In this document: positions 1-8,606 of the stretch, in pieces | How the letters are laid out: every line of letters begins with the position of its first letter | How positions within the stretch are numbered: the first letter of the stretch is position 1 | Assembly: GCF_017545445.1 (NCBI RefSeq) | Contig: NZ_JAFWOM010000078.1 | Coordinates: 62,001-126,000 of the forward strand | DNA: 64,000 nt | Direction of reading: 5' to 3' | From: Fibrobacter sp. | Lineage (GTDB): Bacteria > Fibrobacterota > Fibrobacteria > Fibrobacterales > Fibrobacteraceae | Translations under genes and position numbers: made by a program | The notes under the pieces: model-generated | Seen by the model: only the letters and a program-made list of their open reading frames with translations | What the model was told of the DNA's origin: nothing | Databases searched by the model: none

Positions 1-1
1 T

Positions 2-541
2 CTCATTTCGAACTCACGAATACATTCCGCGAAGTCCATATACAATTACATTAAGGGACAATTCAACGAATGTTCTGTCAACACCGTAACCAAATATTTA
101 AACTACCTTAAAGAAGCATACGCAATCAGCACCGTCAAGCAGTATTCCTCAAAAGCTAAGAGAGAGCTTAACTTTTTCGAAAAAATCTATGACGAAGACG
201 TAGCATTCAATTCCATTCGCGTGTCAGATGGCATATATGACTTGACCCACAACTTGGAAAATATCATCTATAACGAACTTTTATATAGAGGGTATTCATT
301 AAGCGTATTTTCGGGAAAACAAGAAATAGACTTTTGTGCACAAAAAAACTTGAAGAAATACTTTATACAAGCCGCCTATTCTGTTGCAGAACGCTCCACA
401 TACGATCGCGAAATGGGTGCATTTGCAGATCTCGATAACGCACACGCAAAAATTCTTATTACCAACGATGACATTGATTACTCAACAAGTACCGTTAGAC
501 ACATTAAGTTGAAAGACTTTTTAGAAATGGACGATTTATAA
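2..541 (+). CDS. C-terminal part of an AAA ATPase with DUF4143 domain (5' end outside window)
   Basis: The reading frame is open from base 2 to the stop at 541, so the gene begins before the window; the GTG at 221 is internal. The visible 179 residues match the C-terminal half of AAA/DUF4143 proteins: a helical winged-helix-like part (S-I-Y-N-Y-I, then T-V-T-K-Y-L-N-Y-L) followed by a nuclease-like fold in which E-I-D-F and the later strands are typical. The N-terminal AAA domain with the Walker motifs would lie upstream. Proteins of this family are common in gut bacteria and are often linked to toxin-antitoxin or DNA-conflict functions, but their role is unproven. The stop is 11 bases before the next gene, which has its own AGGAGG site. 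Family identification is fairly sure; function is unknown. Confidence 0.75.
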   Translation, partial: LISNSRIHSAKSIYNYIKGQFNECSVNTVTKYLNYLKEAYAISTVKQYSSKAKRELNFFEKIYDEDVAFNSIRVSDGIYDLTHNLENIIYNELLYRGYSLSVFSGKQEIDFCAQKNLKKYFIQAAYSVAERSTYDREMGAFADLDNAHAKILITNDDIDYSTSTVRHIKLKDFLEMDDL

Positions 542-552
542 GGAGGGCACAA

Positions 553-1095
553 ATGCCAGAAGAAATGATAGACATTTTGAATAGCGACGGGACTCCGGCA
601 GGGTATTCCCGAGGCAGAAACGAAGTCCACGCGAAAGGTCTTTGGCACCGTACCGTCCACATCTGGGCGTTCGACACCAAGGGCAGAATTCTATTCCAGC
701 TTAGGAGCCACCTCAAGGAAAACAACCCCAACCTGCTTGACACCAGCTGCGCGGGGCACATCAGTGCAGGCGACGAAAGCCGCAACGCCGCCATCCGTGA
801 GCTCCGCGAAGAGATGGGAGTCAAAAAACGCATCGAAGACCTCGAATACCTTTTTGAAGCAACTCACGAGAACGTCCTGAACGACGGAACATACTTCGAC
901 AATGAATATTACGACACGTACAAGATAACCCTTAACGACGAGGAATCGGAACATCTTGTTCCGCAGCCGGGCGAAGTTGATGACTTTGTTTGGATGACAC
1001 GCGAAGAATTTCTTGAAAAACACGCAAAAAATCCTGAAAAGTTCGTAGATCACCCCAAAGATTATGGATGGATACAGTCAATACAACATACATAA
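553..1095 (+). CDS. Nudix hydrolase (IPP isomerase/YfcD-like)
   Basis: This 180-residue protein carries a Nudix box at about residues 68-90: G-H-I-S-A-G, then D where the consensus has E, seven residues, and R-E-L-R-E-E-M-G-V. The acidic REUxEE core that binds the metal is intact. The wider arrangement (W-H-R-T-V-H-I-W, then L-L-D-T-S-C-A-G-H) is that of the YfcD/isopentenyl-diphosphate-isomerase-like branch, whose members hydrolyse nucleoside diphosphate-linked compounds; the true substrate cannot be told from sequence. The start follows AGGAGG by a normal spacing. It lies 11 bases after the DUF4143 gene and could be cotranscribed with it. Family call is secure, substrate unknown. Confidence 0.88.
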   Translation: MPEEMIDILNSDGTPAGYSRGRNEVHAKGLWHRTVHIWAFDTKGRILFQLRSHLKENNPNLLDTSCAGHISAGDESRNAAIRELREEMGVKKRIEDLEYLFEATHENVLNDGTYFDNEYYDTYKITLNDEESEHLVPQPGEVDDFVWMTREEFLEKHAKNPEKFVDHPKDYGWIQSIQHT

Positions 1096-1194
1096 AAATA
1101 AGTTTAAAATAGTTTAGCAATTCCAATATTTTATATAAATTGTTTAAGGGTGTGTGGATTTTTAATTCGGGAGTACACTCGGAGGGATGGAATC

Positions 1195-2130
1195 ATGAAG
1201 TACAAAAACACAGCCTTAGTTGTAGAAGGCGGCGGTTTACGCGGGTCTTATTCCGGCGGCATTCTCGACATCCTCGCCGACAAGGAAATCAAGTTTGGCG
1301 GCGCCGCAGGCACTTCCGCGGGCGCAACACATTTGTGCAGTTTTCTTTCTGGGCAAATCGGGCGCAATTTCCGCATAGACACAATCCATTCTAAAAGTTC
1401 ACGCTACATGAGCTTCAAGAACCTGCTTTTTACAGGCGACTATTTCGCATTCGACTATTGCTACAAACAGGTTCCATATAAAATTGACCCCTTCGAATTT
1501 GACAAGTTCACCGAGCAATGCCAAGAAACCGAATTTCGCGTTTGCATGACAGATATCGAAACTGGCCGTGCCGTATATCCGCGAATTACGGATTACCGCA
1601 ACGAAGATGAGATGAACTATATCCGAGCCTCGGCAAGCCTCCCGCTTTTGAGTAAAATCGTCGAAATACACGACAAAAAATACCTCGATGGAGGAGTTGC
1701 CGATAGCATTCCTTTCGAACCAATGTTCAAGAACGGCTTTGAACGTGCCGTTGTCATCCTTACGCGTCCACTCGGCTATCGCAAAAAACTGTGCAAAGCA
1801 CTCCCGCTCATCAAGTTCGCGTTCCGCAATCATCCAAAATTTGTCGAAGCCGTCGCCACGCGTCATATCCGTTACAACCGAGCGCTAGACAATCTTGCAA
1901 AACTAGAATCCGAAGGCAAAGTGTTCATTTTCCGCCCAAGCCAGCTCATCAAAATTTCCGATATCGAGAGAAATAAGAAGAAAATCGCCCAGCTTTACGA
2001 ACTCGGCAAAGAAGACGCACTCGCCCAAATGCCTGCACTGCTCAAATTTTTGGAAGGCGGAACCCGAAGAAATAAAGAACCTTCGTTTCTACAGACGAGA
2101 GAAACGGTCGTAATGAGAAGAATACCATAA
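1195..2130 (+). CDS. Patatin-like phospholipase
   Basis: Cytoplasmic patatin-family lipid acyl hydrolase, 311 residues from the chosen ATG at 1195, which has GGAGGG eight bases upstream; an upstream GTG at 1150 lacks a ribosome site. The oxyanion loop G-G-G-L-R-G is near the N-terminus, the nucleophile elbow G-T-S-A-G (GxSxG) follows about 30 residues later, and the catalytic Asp is in Y-L-D-G-G-V-A-D, giving the Ser-Asp dyad of the family. Architecture and length fit the bacterial YjjU-like patatins rather than secreted toxins: there is no signal peptide. Likely role is membrane lipid turnover. It is a single-gene unit with about 100 bases of intergenic DNA on either side. Confidence 0.9.
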   Translation: MKYKNTALVVEGGGLRGSYSGGILDILADKEIKFGGAAGTSAGATHLCSFLSGQIGRNFRIDTIHSKSSRYMSFKNLLFTGDYFAFDYCYKQVPYKIDPFEFDKFTEQCQETEFRVCMTDIETGRAVYPRITDYRNEDEMNYIRASASLPLLSKIVEIHDKKYLDGGVADSIPFEPMFKNGFERAVVILTRPLGYRKKLCKALPLIKFAFRNHPKFVEAVATRHIRYNRALDNLAKLESEGKVFIFRPSQLIKISDIERNKKKIAQLYELGKEDALAQMPALLKFLEGGTRRNKEPSFLQTRETVVMRRIP

Positions 2131-2232
2131 GCAACGCATAATTCCCTGTTGTTGAACATTTTGCAACGAAAAACAACGGTTTCTCAACGCGGTTTCGCAA
2201 CATTTTAGCCAAACAATGGTAAATTTAATGGT

Positions 2233-3099
2233 ATGCCCGAAGTATTAGACTATTTGGAATACCGCGAGTACTTGAAGGATTGGTTTGTCGAGACCAAAAA
2301 AGACAACCCGTTCACTTCGTACCGCTATCTTGGCCAGAAAACCGGCGTTGATCCGGCCTGGCTCGTCCGCGTATTTCAGAAAGAAGGCCACCTGAACGAG
2401 AGCACGCTCCCCGTGTTCATCAGGATTTGCGGCCTAGACGACCGACGGGCAGAGTATTTTAAAACCCTTTACAGGTTCAACAAGACTAAAGCAAAGCAGA
2501 CGCTCTCTGAGCTCTACTACAAGCTTTTGGAACTCCGCTCGCTCGAAACGCGAGTGCTTTCGGAGCCGGAACTCGCCTACTTTGGAAGCTGGGCTTGTGC
2601 CGCACTCCGAGCCCTCATCGGCATCACGAAGGACACAAGCGACATTGCAGGTCTTGGCAAGCATTTGAACCCGCCCATTTCGCAGGATGACGCCCGCAAC
2701 GCGCTTGGTATCTTGAAGCAACTTGGGCTTGTCGTCCCGGACGGCACTGGCGGTTGGAACATCACCGACCAGATTATCAGTACCGGCGGCGAAGTCAAGA
2801 GTTACGCGGTCCGCAGTTTCCACAGGCATACGATGGAACTTGCGCAAGAATCGCTGGACCGCCACAAGCCGGACGAACGTGATATTTCGAGCGTCGTGTT
2901 CACCGCAGACGAAACCGATTTGCCCGAAATCAAGCATAAAATTGAAGAATTCCGTCGCGGACTCCTGCAATTTGCAAGAAAAAGCGAACGCGCCGACCGT
3001 GTATATGCATTGAACATATCCATGTTCCCCCTCTCCGACAAGGTGGCCGACCCGGCAACGGGGCCTACCTCGCCAGAAAATAAAGGAGGTGGAAAATGA
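2233..3099 (+). CDS. TIGR02147-family regulator (Fibrobacter paralogous family, DUF4423)
   Basis: A 288-residue protein of the TIGR02147 family, which is strongly expanded in Fibrobacter. Characteristic features are the opening V-L-D-Y-L-E-Y-R-E-Y-L, the helix-turn-helix-like N-terminal segment (S-Y-R-Y-L-G-Q-K-T-G-V-D), the middle part A-Y-F-G-S-W and the C-terminal stretch ending near I-S-M-F-P-L-S. The protein is thought to be a DNA-binding regulator, but no member I know of has a defined target. The last codons overlap the start of the following lipoprotein gene by four bases (ATGA), so the two are translationally coupled; regulator-plus-lipoprotein pairing suggests that the regulator controls, or responds to, its envelope partner. 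Confidence 0.85.
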   Translation: MPEVLDYLEYREYLKDWFVETKKDNPFTSYRYLGQKTGVDPAWLVRVFQKEGHLNESTLPVFIRICGLDDRRAEYFKTLYRFNKTKAKQTLSELYYKLLELRSLETRVLSEPELAYFGSWACAALRALIGITKDTSDIAGLGKHLNPPISQDDARNALGILKQLGLVVPDGTGGWNITDQIISTGGEVKSYAVRSFHRHTMELAQESLDRHKPDERDISSVVFTADETDLPEIKHKIEEFRRGLLQFARKSERADRVYALNISMFPLSDKVADPATGPTSPENKGGGK

Positions 3100-4463
3100 T
3101 TTTCAAAAAGAAATTATATATTAAAGGTATGGACGTGAAGCAGAACAAAAACAGACGCATACTCGCACTGGTTGCTCCAATCGCAATCGGTGTTACGCTG
3201 TGTGCCTGCGGTTCTGAAAACGTAGCAGGCGGTGGCCCGAGCGGCACAGAAGCCGGCAATGCCATCACGGCTCAAATCTTTATTGCAGATGCCCCGGCAG
3301 CAAACGCACGAGTGAAACTCGTCGAACAGACAAGCCTCGATGGTCAAGGCTATATCGCGACCGCCAACGAAAACGGCGTTGTGATGATCAAGGACGTTCC
3401 TATAGGCAATTACACGATGGAAGCCATCCTCAACAAATCGTCGATCCAGTTGCCTGTATCCGTACAGAATCTAGACGATACCGTTGAACTCGGCAAGCAA
3501 ACACTGCAAAAATCCGTCTATATCGGCGGCAGCGTCTCTGATTTCATCACGGATTCCACTAGCGAGAATTTCAAGAACGCGACAGGCGTTGTCAAGTTCC
3601 GTGGTCTCGACCATTCTGCCATCATAAGCAACGGTAAGTTCGAAGCGATTGGACTCCCGGCAGGCAAGCTCTCCATGGTGATTTTACCGAGCGGAACCAA
3701 GCATGATACGTTAAATGTACCGATCAAGGTCTCTGCGGGTGATTCGCTCACGACGCTCAAGCCGAAAACGCAGCCCACACCGCAAGATACTGCGAAAAAA
3801 GACACCGTTCAGAAAAACAACTCCATCATGATTGATGATTTTGAAGACGGGGACAATTACCATCTTTTCGTAGATTATACGAATAAAGGTTTTTTTGATG
3901 CAGGTTGGTCTCTGACTACAGCTACCACGATGGTTCAAATGTACCATCTATTTGGTAAAATACCGGAGAACGAGCAGATTTATGTTTATCCGGAATATAA
4001 ACCGGAGGAATTCTCTGGGCACCCATTCCTAGTAGTTATTCAGGACTCCGAGAACGACGGCAAAGAGGTTCATTTAACTTTTGATTTCCCGGATACGGCA
4101 AGTTATCAGCTTTGGGCCCTGTTCACCTTTAACATCGGTAACGTGGGCAACAGTTACGATCTCAGTTCCGTTGATTCCATCGCTTTTGACGCTTGGGGTA
4201 GTGGAGAAGGAGAAATCCAGCTTACAGATGAAACCCGGAAAGATTTTACAGGTGCTTCATACACATTTGGGAAATATCCATTTACGATTCCTAGCAAAAA
4301 GACAAAACTCAAATTCGCCTGGGCCGATATAGTAACTAACGAAGAAGACCGCAAAAAAGTTTCTTCTGTCTCCTTCGTATTCCATGGAGACACGGAATTG
4401 CATTTCGACAACTTAGAATTCATCGGTAAAAATTTGCAAAACATCTGGACGTCAAAGCAATAA
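3096..4463 (+). CDS. Lipoprotein coupled to the TIGR02147 regulator
   Basis: This 455-residue exported protein has a positively charged N-terminus, a hydrophobic core and a lipobox-like L-C-A-C at about residues 35-38, so it is probably lipid-anchored. Residues 50-220 look like two small beta-sandwich carboxypeptidase-regulatory or peptidase-associated folds (A-N-A-R-V-K-L-V and the repeated theme G-N-Y-T-M / A-G-K-L-S-M). After a Pro/Thr-rich linker, residues 245-455 form a jelly-roll-like domain starting at I-M-I-D-D-F-E-D-G-D, which resembles carbohydrate-binding modules found on Fibrobacter cell-surface proteins. The start at 3096 is supported by a strong AAAGGAGGTG site inside the end of the upstream gene; a second ATG at 3129 has no good site. 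Role in polysaccharide binding is inference. Confidence 0.75.
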   Translation: MIFKKKLYIKGMDVKQNKNRRILALVAPIAIGVTLCACGSENVAGGGPSGTEAGNAITAQIFIADAPAANARVKLVEQTSLDGQGYIATANENGVVMIKDVPIGNYTMEAILNKSSIQLPVSVQNLDDTVELGKQTLQKSVYIGGSVSDFITDSTSENFKNATGVVKFRGLDHSAIISNGKFEAIGLPAGKLSMVILPSGTKHDTLNVPIKVSAGDSLTTLKPKTQPTPQDTAKKDTVQKNNSIMIDDFEDGDNYHLFVDYTNKGFFDAGWSLTTATTMVQMYHLFGKIPENEQIYVYPEYKPEEFSGHPFLVVIQDSENDGKEVHLTFDFPDTASYQLWALFTFNIGNVGNSYDLSSVDSIAFDAWGSGEGEIQLTDETRKDFTGASYTFGKYPFTIPSKKTKLKFAWADIVTNEEDRKKVSSVSFVFHGDTELHFDNLEFIGKNLQNIWTSKQ

Positions 4464-5383
4464 TGCCAGGCGCAAAATCAGTAACATCGAATCAAGAGAC
4501 GATTTACAAAGATCTTGAAGAAGTTGTCCGCAAATATGCGCGGACAACTTTTTTGCGTCCTATCGCAGACCACACGCGAGAGGCTTTCGCCAAAGCAGAA
4601 GAATTCGTAAGGACATTTTACGAGAACGCAACATGTTCCGTGAAAGCAGACACCGCAACAGAGTGCGGGGTGACACATGAAAACGCACAGAAAACTGACC
4701 CCGGCATAAAGACCGGGGTGACATTAAAGCAAAAAGGGAATGCGCCACGAGCGGTAATCCTCGACTCCGGCTGCGGTACAGGCGAAAGCACCATCCACAT
4801 TGCGCGCCGCTTCCCGAATATTCCCGTCATCGGTATCGACAAGTCATGCGACCGCTTGAACAAAGCGGGGAATCCGGTGCAAACCGCAGGCGATGCCATT
4901 CCGCCAAACGCGTTCTGGATTCGGGCAGAACTGCTTGATTTTTGGCGACTTGCATTAGACCACGTCAAGGCAGACAAGTGGACAATTCCGTATCACGCCG
5001 TGTATTACCCGAATCCATGGCCGAAGCAGAGCGAAGCTACGAGACGTTTCCACATGCACCCGATTTTCCCGACGCTCCTCGCATTAAGCGGAGTGACAGA
5101 ACTCCGCACGAACTGGGAAATCTACGCACGCGAATTCGCAGAAGCCACAAAGATTGTGTTTGACGAATGCGCAAGGATTGCCGCGAAAGAACTTTATGGA
5201 TCCCCGCCCTCGCTTCGCTCAGTCGAGGATGACGAAAGAGGAAACCGCTCGGTAGAGGGAGACCATTCAAATCCGAGAATTATTTGCGAATACTTCGACC
5301 CCACCGCCCCTGAAACCGCTTTTGAACGCAAGTACAAAGAAGCCGGTCAAACATTGTGGCGGGTGATCGTTGGCAGAACTTAA
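4463..5383 (+). CDS. TrmB-like SAM-dependent methyltransferase with repeat-derived insertions
   Basis: A 306-residue protein related to tRNA (guanine-N7)-methyltransferase TrmB. The SAM-binding motif L-D-S-G-C-G-T-G-E-S lies near residue 99, I-G-I-D-K-S follows as motif II, and the TrmB signature Y-P-N-P-W-P-K lies near residues 181-187. It may be a TrmB paralog acting on another substrate, because the long N-terminal region is unusual. Two segments look foreign: residues about 59-92 and 246-267 are encoded by the same short palindromic repeats that occur between genes here (for example the CCCCGG/CCGGGG arms at 4701-4720). They keep the frame and fall before the catalytic core and near the C-terminus, where extra loops could be tolerated. 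The ATG follows the previous stop by overlap (TAATG). Confidence 0.8.
   Translation: MPGAKSVTSNQETIYKDLEEVVRKYARTTFLRPIADHTREAFAKAEEFVRTFYENATCSVKADTATECGVTHENAQKTDPGIKTGVTLKQKGNAPRAVILDSGCGTGESTIHIARRFPNIPVIGIDKSCDRLNKAGNPVQTAGDAIPPNAFWIRAELLDFWRLALDHVKADKWTIPYHAVYYPNPWPKQSEATRRFHMHPIFPTLLALSGVTELRTNWEIYAREFAEATKIVFDECARIAAKELYGSPPSLRSVEDDERGNRSVEGDHSNPRIICEYFDPTAPETAFERKYKEAGQTLWRVIVGRT
4637..4738. repeat. Palindromic repeat elements inside the trmB-like gene (N-terminal insert)
   Basis: Two adjacent copies of a short repeat ending in GGGGTGACA. The second has clear arms CCCCGG (4701-4706) and CCGGGG (4715-4720). The same words occur in intergenic repeats at 35.08, 51.24, 55.9, 58.7 and 59.76 kb. 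Here they are read through as coding sequence, adding roughly 34 residues to the methyltransferase. Confidence 0.7.
5200..5262. repeat. Second repeat element inside the trmB-like gene
   Basis: The DNA reads GATCCCCGCCCTCGCTTCGC followed by a short GAGGATGAC word, matching the 'GATCC..GAGGATGAC' type of intergenic repeat seen elsewhere (for example 41.2 kb). It encodes a Ser/Glu/Asp-rich, low-complexity segment near residues 246-267 that has no counterpart in standard TrmB proteins. Confidence 0.6.
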
Positions 5384-5389
5384 AGCGGC

Positions 5390-5446
5390 AAAGCCGCATC
5401 TCTCGTCTGTAGCGAGCAACGCGAGCGTTCTCTCGTCTTTCGTCTA
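5390..5446. repeat. CTCTCGTCT-type simple repeat between convergent genes
   Basis: Short region between the convergent methyltransferase and lipoprotein genes with three CTCTCGTCT/CTCGTCTTTCGTCT words around a GCGAGCAACGCGAGC palindrome. The same CTCTCGTCT words recur in tandem at 62.40-62.43 kb, inside the TetM-like GTPase gene. Confidence 0.55.
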
Positions 5447-6658
5447 CTTCCTGTCCTTCAGCCAGTTGGCGACGAACTTGAAGTTACGCGTATAGCGAAC
5501 GACCATGTTCGCACCCGGCACTACGATAAATTCCGAAAGACCATACTTGTCGGCGTTGCTGCCCCAGTCGTACGTATAACCTAAGCGCGTCCAAGGGCGA
5601 GCGTCCGGGCCGCTGTAACTCTTTGCGGCACGATCATCAAACCAGTTCTTGAACCACATCATGCGATCAGAATTTCCGGCATCGTTGTTGAACTCGCCTT
5701 CGAATGAAGTGTGCATGTCGTAAGCTTTCACATCGGGCACATATGCAGGGCGCATCAAATCTTCCGGGCTCACCCACAAGAACGCCATGTGCGTTGCCGC
5801 AGAGGTTCTCGGCTCGCCAAACAGCTGCTTGAATCTCAAATCCCAATTGCGGACGCCATCTTTATGGTCCTGGAACCAATTCCAAAGTTCCTTGTCATTC
5901 ACGACCCAGACGACATCGTCAAACTTGACCGTTTCATCTTCCTTATACAATTCCGGATTCGACGTGAGCGCCACAACAAGAAGCTTTGTCTTGTCTGCAT
6001 TCCACGTCACCTTATCACTATACTCATCAAGCGTCACGACCGTGTATTTTTCTTCTTCGAGAGCTTCGGAAGCATCTTTCACGGCATCAGCGAATTTTGC
6101 GTCTAAAATAGAATCGCGGTCCGCCATTGAAACGACATCGCCTTTATTGTCGCGGACTTCGCAATACGGGATGCTGTCGGTATTCACGGCGACCTCGGCT
6201 TTTGCAAACTGTTCGTTCAAGAGGTCTCCGTTATACGAAAAGAGCTTGTCGCCTTCCATAAACGAAATGACCACCTTGCAAAATCCCTTTTCGGGAATCA
6301 CGACCGACGTGGGGAAACGTTCGTTGCCTGCCCCCGCTGTATCGAGCGCCATCTTTTTTTCGTCTTCGCCACAAGTGTAATTGTATTCCGTAAGCATGGC
6401 GACACCCGGCTTCATTTCGCTGAAGAACACGTTATCTTGCTCACTGCTAAAGGCCGGTTTTACGATAATAGACTTTCCGCCAAGCATCATCGTATGCGGA
6501 ATGCCCTCGCCGCAATAATAGGCCGGTTGACGGAACACGCCGATAATCCCTGTTTTGCCTTGGAAGTTTTCGGCTTTCGAGACGTTATCGCCTCTCGTAA
6601 AAGCGCACCCAAACAACGTAAGAGCGGCAGCACAGCCCAACAAATAAAAGTTCTTCAT
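5444..6658 (-). CDS. Lipoprotein of unknown function
   Basis: 404 residues from the ATG at 6658, which has AGGAA five bases upstream; a longer reading from 6709 would put the signal peptide internally and is less likely. The N-terminus M-K-N-F-Y-L-L-G-C-A-A-A-L-T-L-F-G-C is a lipoprotein signal with Cys at about residue 18. The mature protein has no motif I recognise; it contains alternating Trp/Asp/Lys-rich segments (E-L-W-N-W-F-Q-D-H) and ends in a beta-rich part. Length and signal suggest an outer-membrane or periplasmic lipoprotein characteristic of Fibrobacter. It is a single gene, followed by the CTCTCGTCT repeat. Confidence 0.7.
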   Translation of the reverse strand: MKNFYLLGCAAALTLFGCAFTRGDNVSKAENFQGKTGIIGVFRQPAYYCGEGIPHTMMLGGKSIIVKPAFSSEQDNVFFSEMKPGVAMLTEYNYTCGEDEKKMALDTAGAGNERFPTSVVIPEKGFCKVVISFMEGDKLFSYNGDLLNEQFAKAEVAVNTDSIPYCEVRDNKGDVVSMADRDSILDAKFADAVKDASEALEEEKYTVVTLDEYSDKVTWNADKTKLLVVALTSNPELYKEDETVKFDDVVWVVNDKELWNWFQDHKDGVRNWDLRFKQLFGEPRTSAATHMAFLWVSPEDLMRPAYVPDVKAYDMHTSFEGEFNNDAGNSDRMMWFKNWFDDRAAKSYSGPDARPWTRLGYTYDWGSNADKYGLSEFIVVPGANMVVRYTRNFKFVANWLKDRK

Positions 6659-6751
6659 CCGATTCCTCATTTTGCAGTTACAGCGCGATGGCAACGCCTT
6701 GCAATCCATCCATTAGAAATATAATTAACTCCGTGTTATAGCGGACACCCC

Positions 6752-8485
6752 TTAACGAAACTTTACTTGTTTAGCAAGCAACCGCTTTCCGCCCACATCA
6801 AGCATCACAAAGGCGGAACGATTTTGCCCAGAAATATCAATCGAAACAAACTGTTTTTCAAACGAAACGGCACGAATAACATTCCCAAGAACATCGTAAA
6901 AGCGAAGCGTCTTTTCACCGGCAACCGGAACATGGACTTCCAGCATTCCGTGAGACGAACGCATCTGTACTTTAGGAACAGAATTCTGCACAAGCGACAG
7001 CGAACCGCTAGAGGAACTTGAAGACTTCGGAAATTCCACAGATGAACTCGAAACGGTAGCGCTTGATTGAGCAAAGGAACTTGACGAATGAGGCTCGACT
7101 GCAGACGAACTTGACTCGGCCTCATTTTCGGGGCATTTGTCAAGCGACTTGGAACGGTTTACCGTAAAACACACTCGATCATTTCCATCGAAGACCAAGT
7201 TAAAAATACCGTTAATCGAAGATTTGTCCACATTATTAACAAATTCAAAATCAGTAAAAGATTCCTGATTTTTAGTCAATACCGTCCTCACCTCAACACG
7301 CTGGTGACTCTGATTTCTATTAGGATCATTGCTTGCAAATGCACGAGCATCGTAATCAATGTACCAAATCAAAACACCATTTTTCCCTTGCTTTCCGCTA
7401 TAAGAAGAACTCCCGATTTTAGAATCAAAACCGACCGCAGGGCGGTATTCAATGATAAAGTATTCATTCCTGTTATTCGGATTCGAAACGGCGTACGCCT
7501 GCATTTTAGAGAGATTTTTCAATTCATAGACGCTATCGTTATTCGCAATTTCTGTCGGCTTGAGCCAGCCCATCGCTTCGCGTTCAAAAGCAGAAAACGT
7601 AGGCGGATAGCCGCCGTTCCCGTTGCGAAGTCCAAGGGCCATCACGTCATACGGCAAAGGGCCAATCGTCGCATAGCCATTCGCATCCGCACTGTATAAA
7701 TCCGAAAGGCCTATAACGTGGCTAAACTCATGAATGAAGGCTCCAAGCATGGCAACATCTTTTGTACTTGTCGCGTTCGGTTTATTTTCGGCTTTCTGAG
7801 AGACAAATGCATAATTATTAAAACTATAACCATTTTTCGAATAAACCTTACCTGCACTATTTTTTAAATTAAACATGTGGTTAAAAAAATTACTATTAAA
7901 TTTGCTCGCCTGTTCCTTGGAAGTAGGATGCAATATGACAAACGGGATTACCTTTTCGTACTTGTTCGCCCGGGCTTTAAAGTCGCTGCGTTCGACCATT
8001 AGGTCTATGGATGGCAAAATAAATTTGCTATCGCTATTGTATTCGCTAAAATTTTTAGGAAGTTTTATCGGATAAATGTCAAACGTCGGTTTGAATTTTC
8101 CGCCGGAGCTTTCTATAAAGTAATCGCGAATGCTGCCATAGACACCGTTTTCCTTGAAGCCTTCTTCGTTGAACATCCTTGCAATAAAAGCAGAATCCAA
8201 CGCCTTGAAATCAGCGGTTTCCACAAGCATCACCGGGAAATAGCGTTCGCCGGCGGAATAAACTTCGGCATCGTTGTTGGAACGGATTTTCGATACACCA
8301 TCAAGAGTTGTCGCATGGAGAGCTTTATCCGTGTAAATGATTTTCTCCATCTTGTAGTTTTTCGAAGAACCAGATGATTCTTGTTTCGCAGCAACAGCAG
8401 GATTAGCCCACGCCAAAGACGCAGAGAGCACGCAAGCCACGAACAGGCCCGTCAAAGGAACATGCGAAAACTTAAAGCAACTCAT
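6752..8485 (-). CDS. Secreted M6-family metalloprotease with Ser-rich linker and C-terminal sorting tail
   Basis: 577 residues from the ATG at 8485, chosen because it starts a clean Sec signal peptide (L-F-V-A-C-V-L-S-A-S-L-A-W-A); the open frame reaches 8578 but would add an unlikely leader through a C9 run. The M6 (immune-inhibitor-A-like) zinc site H-E-F-S-H-V-I-G-L-S-D is present as HExxHxxGxxD. After the catalytic domain come runs of Ser interspersed with Glu/Ala, a typical Fibrobacter linker, then a roughly 70-residue C-terminal domain with L-R-F-Y-D-V-L-G-N-V-I that resembles type IX secretion sorting tails. The protein is probably secreted and cell-surface bound and degrades peptides. 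Confidence 0.87.
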   Translation of the reverse strand: MSCFKFSHVPLTGLFVACVLSASLAWANPAVAAKQESSGSSKNYKMEKIIYTDKALHATTLDGVSKIRSNNDAEVYSAGERYFPVMLVETADFKALDSAFIARMFNEEGFKENGVYGSIRDYFIESSGGKFKPTFDIYPIKLPKNFSEYNSDSKFILPSIDLMVERSDFKARANKYEKVIPFVILHPTSKEQASKFNSNFFNHMFNLKNSAGKVYSKNGYSFNNYAFVSQKAENKPNATSTKDVAMLGAFIHEFSHVIGLSDLYSADANGYATIGPLPYDVMALGLRNGNGGYPPTFSAFEREAMGWLKPTEIANNDSVYELKNLSKMQAYAVSNPNNRNEYFIIEYRPAVGFDSKIGSSSYSGKQGKNGVLIWYIDYDARAFASNDPNRNQSHQRVEVRTVLTKNQESFTDFEFVNNVDKSSINGIFNLVFDGNDRVCFTVNRSKSLDKCPENEAESSSSAVEPHSSSSFAQSSATVSSSSVEFPKSSSSSSGSLSLVQNSVPKVQMRSSHGMLEVHVPVAGEKTLRFYDVLGNVIRAVSFEKQFVSIDISGQNRSAFVMLDVGGKRLLAKQVKFR

Positions 8486-8539
8486 AATAACGAATATACA
8501 TTTTATTTTCGCATTGTTATCCCATTTTGCAGAAGATTG

Positions 8540-8558
8540 CCCCCCCCCAAAAAAAAAA
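8540..8558. repeat. C9A10 homopolymer tract
   Basis: Nine C followed directly by ten A, 55 bases upstream of the M6 protease start. The A run doubles as the U-tract of the minus-strand terminator of the upstream operon. Such runs are prone to slippage and could change spacing in the protease promoter region. Confidence 0.8.
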
Positions 8559-8585
8559 CGGCAAAATGCTTTTTGCATTTGCCGT
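8549..8585 (-). terminator. Rho-independent terminator of the 8607-10813 operon
   Basis: On the minus strand an 11-pair stem (ACGGCAAATGC with GCATTTTGCCGT, one bulge) with an AAAAA loop is followed by ten T residues. It starts 22 bases after the stop of the ankyrin-like lipoprotein gene, so it ends that operon before the protease gene. Confidence 0.85.
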
Positions 8586-8606
8586 CATATTTTATAATGC
8601 AATTAT

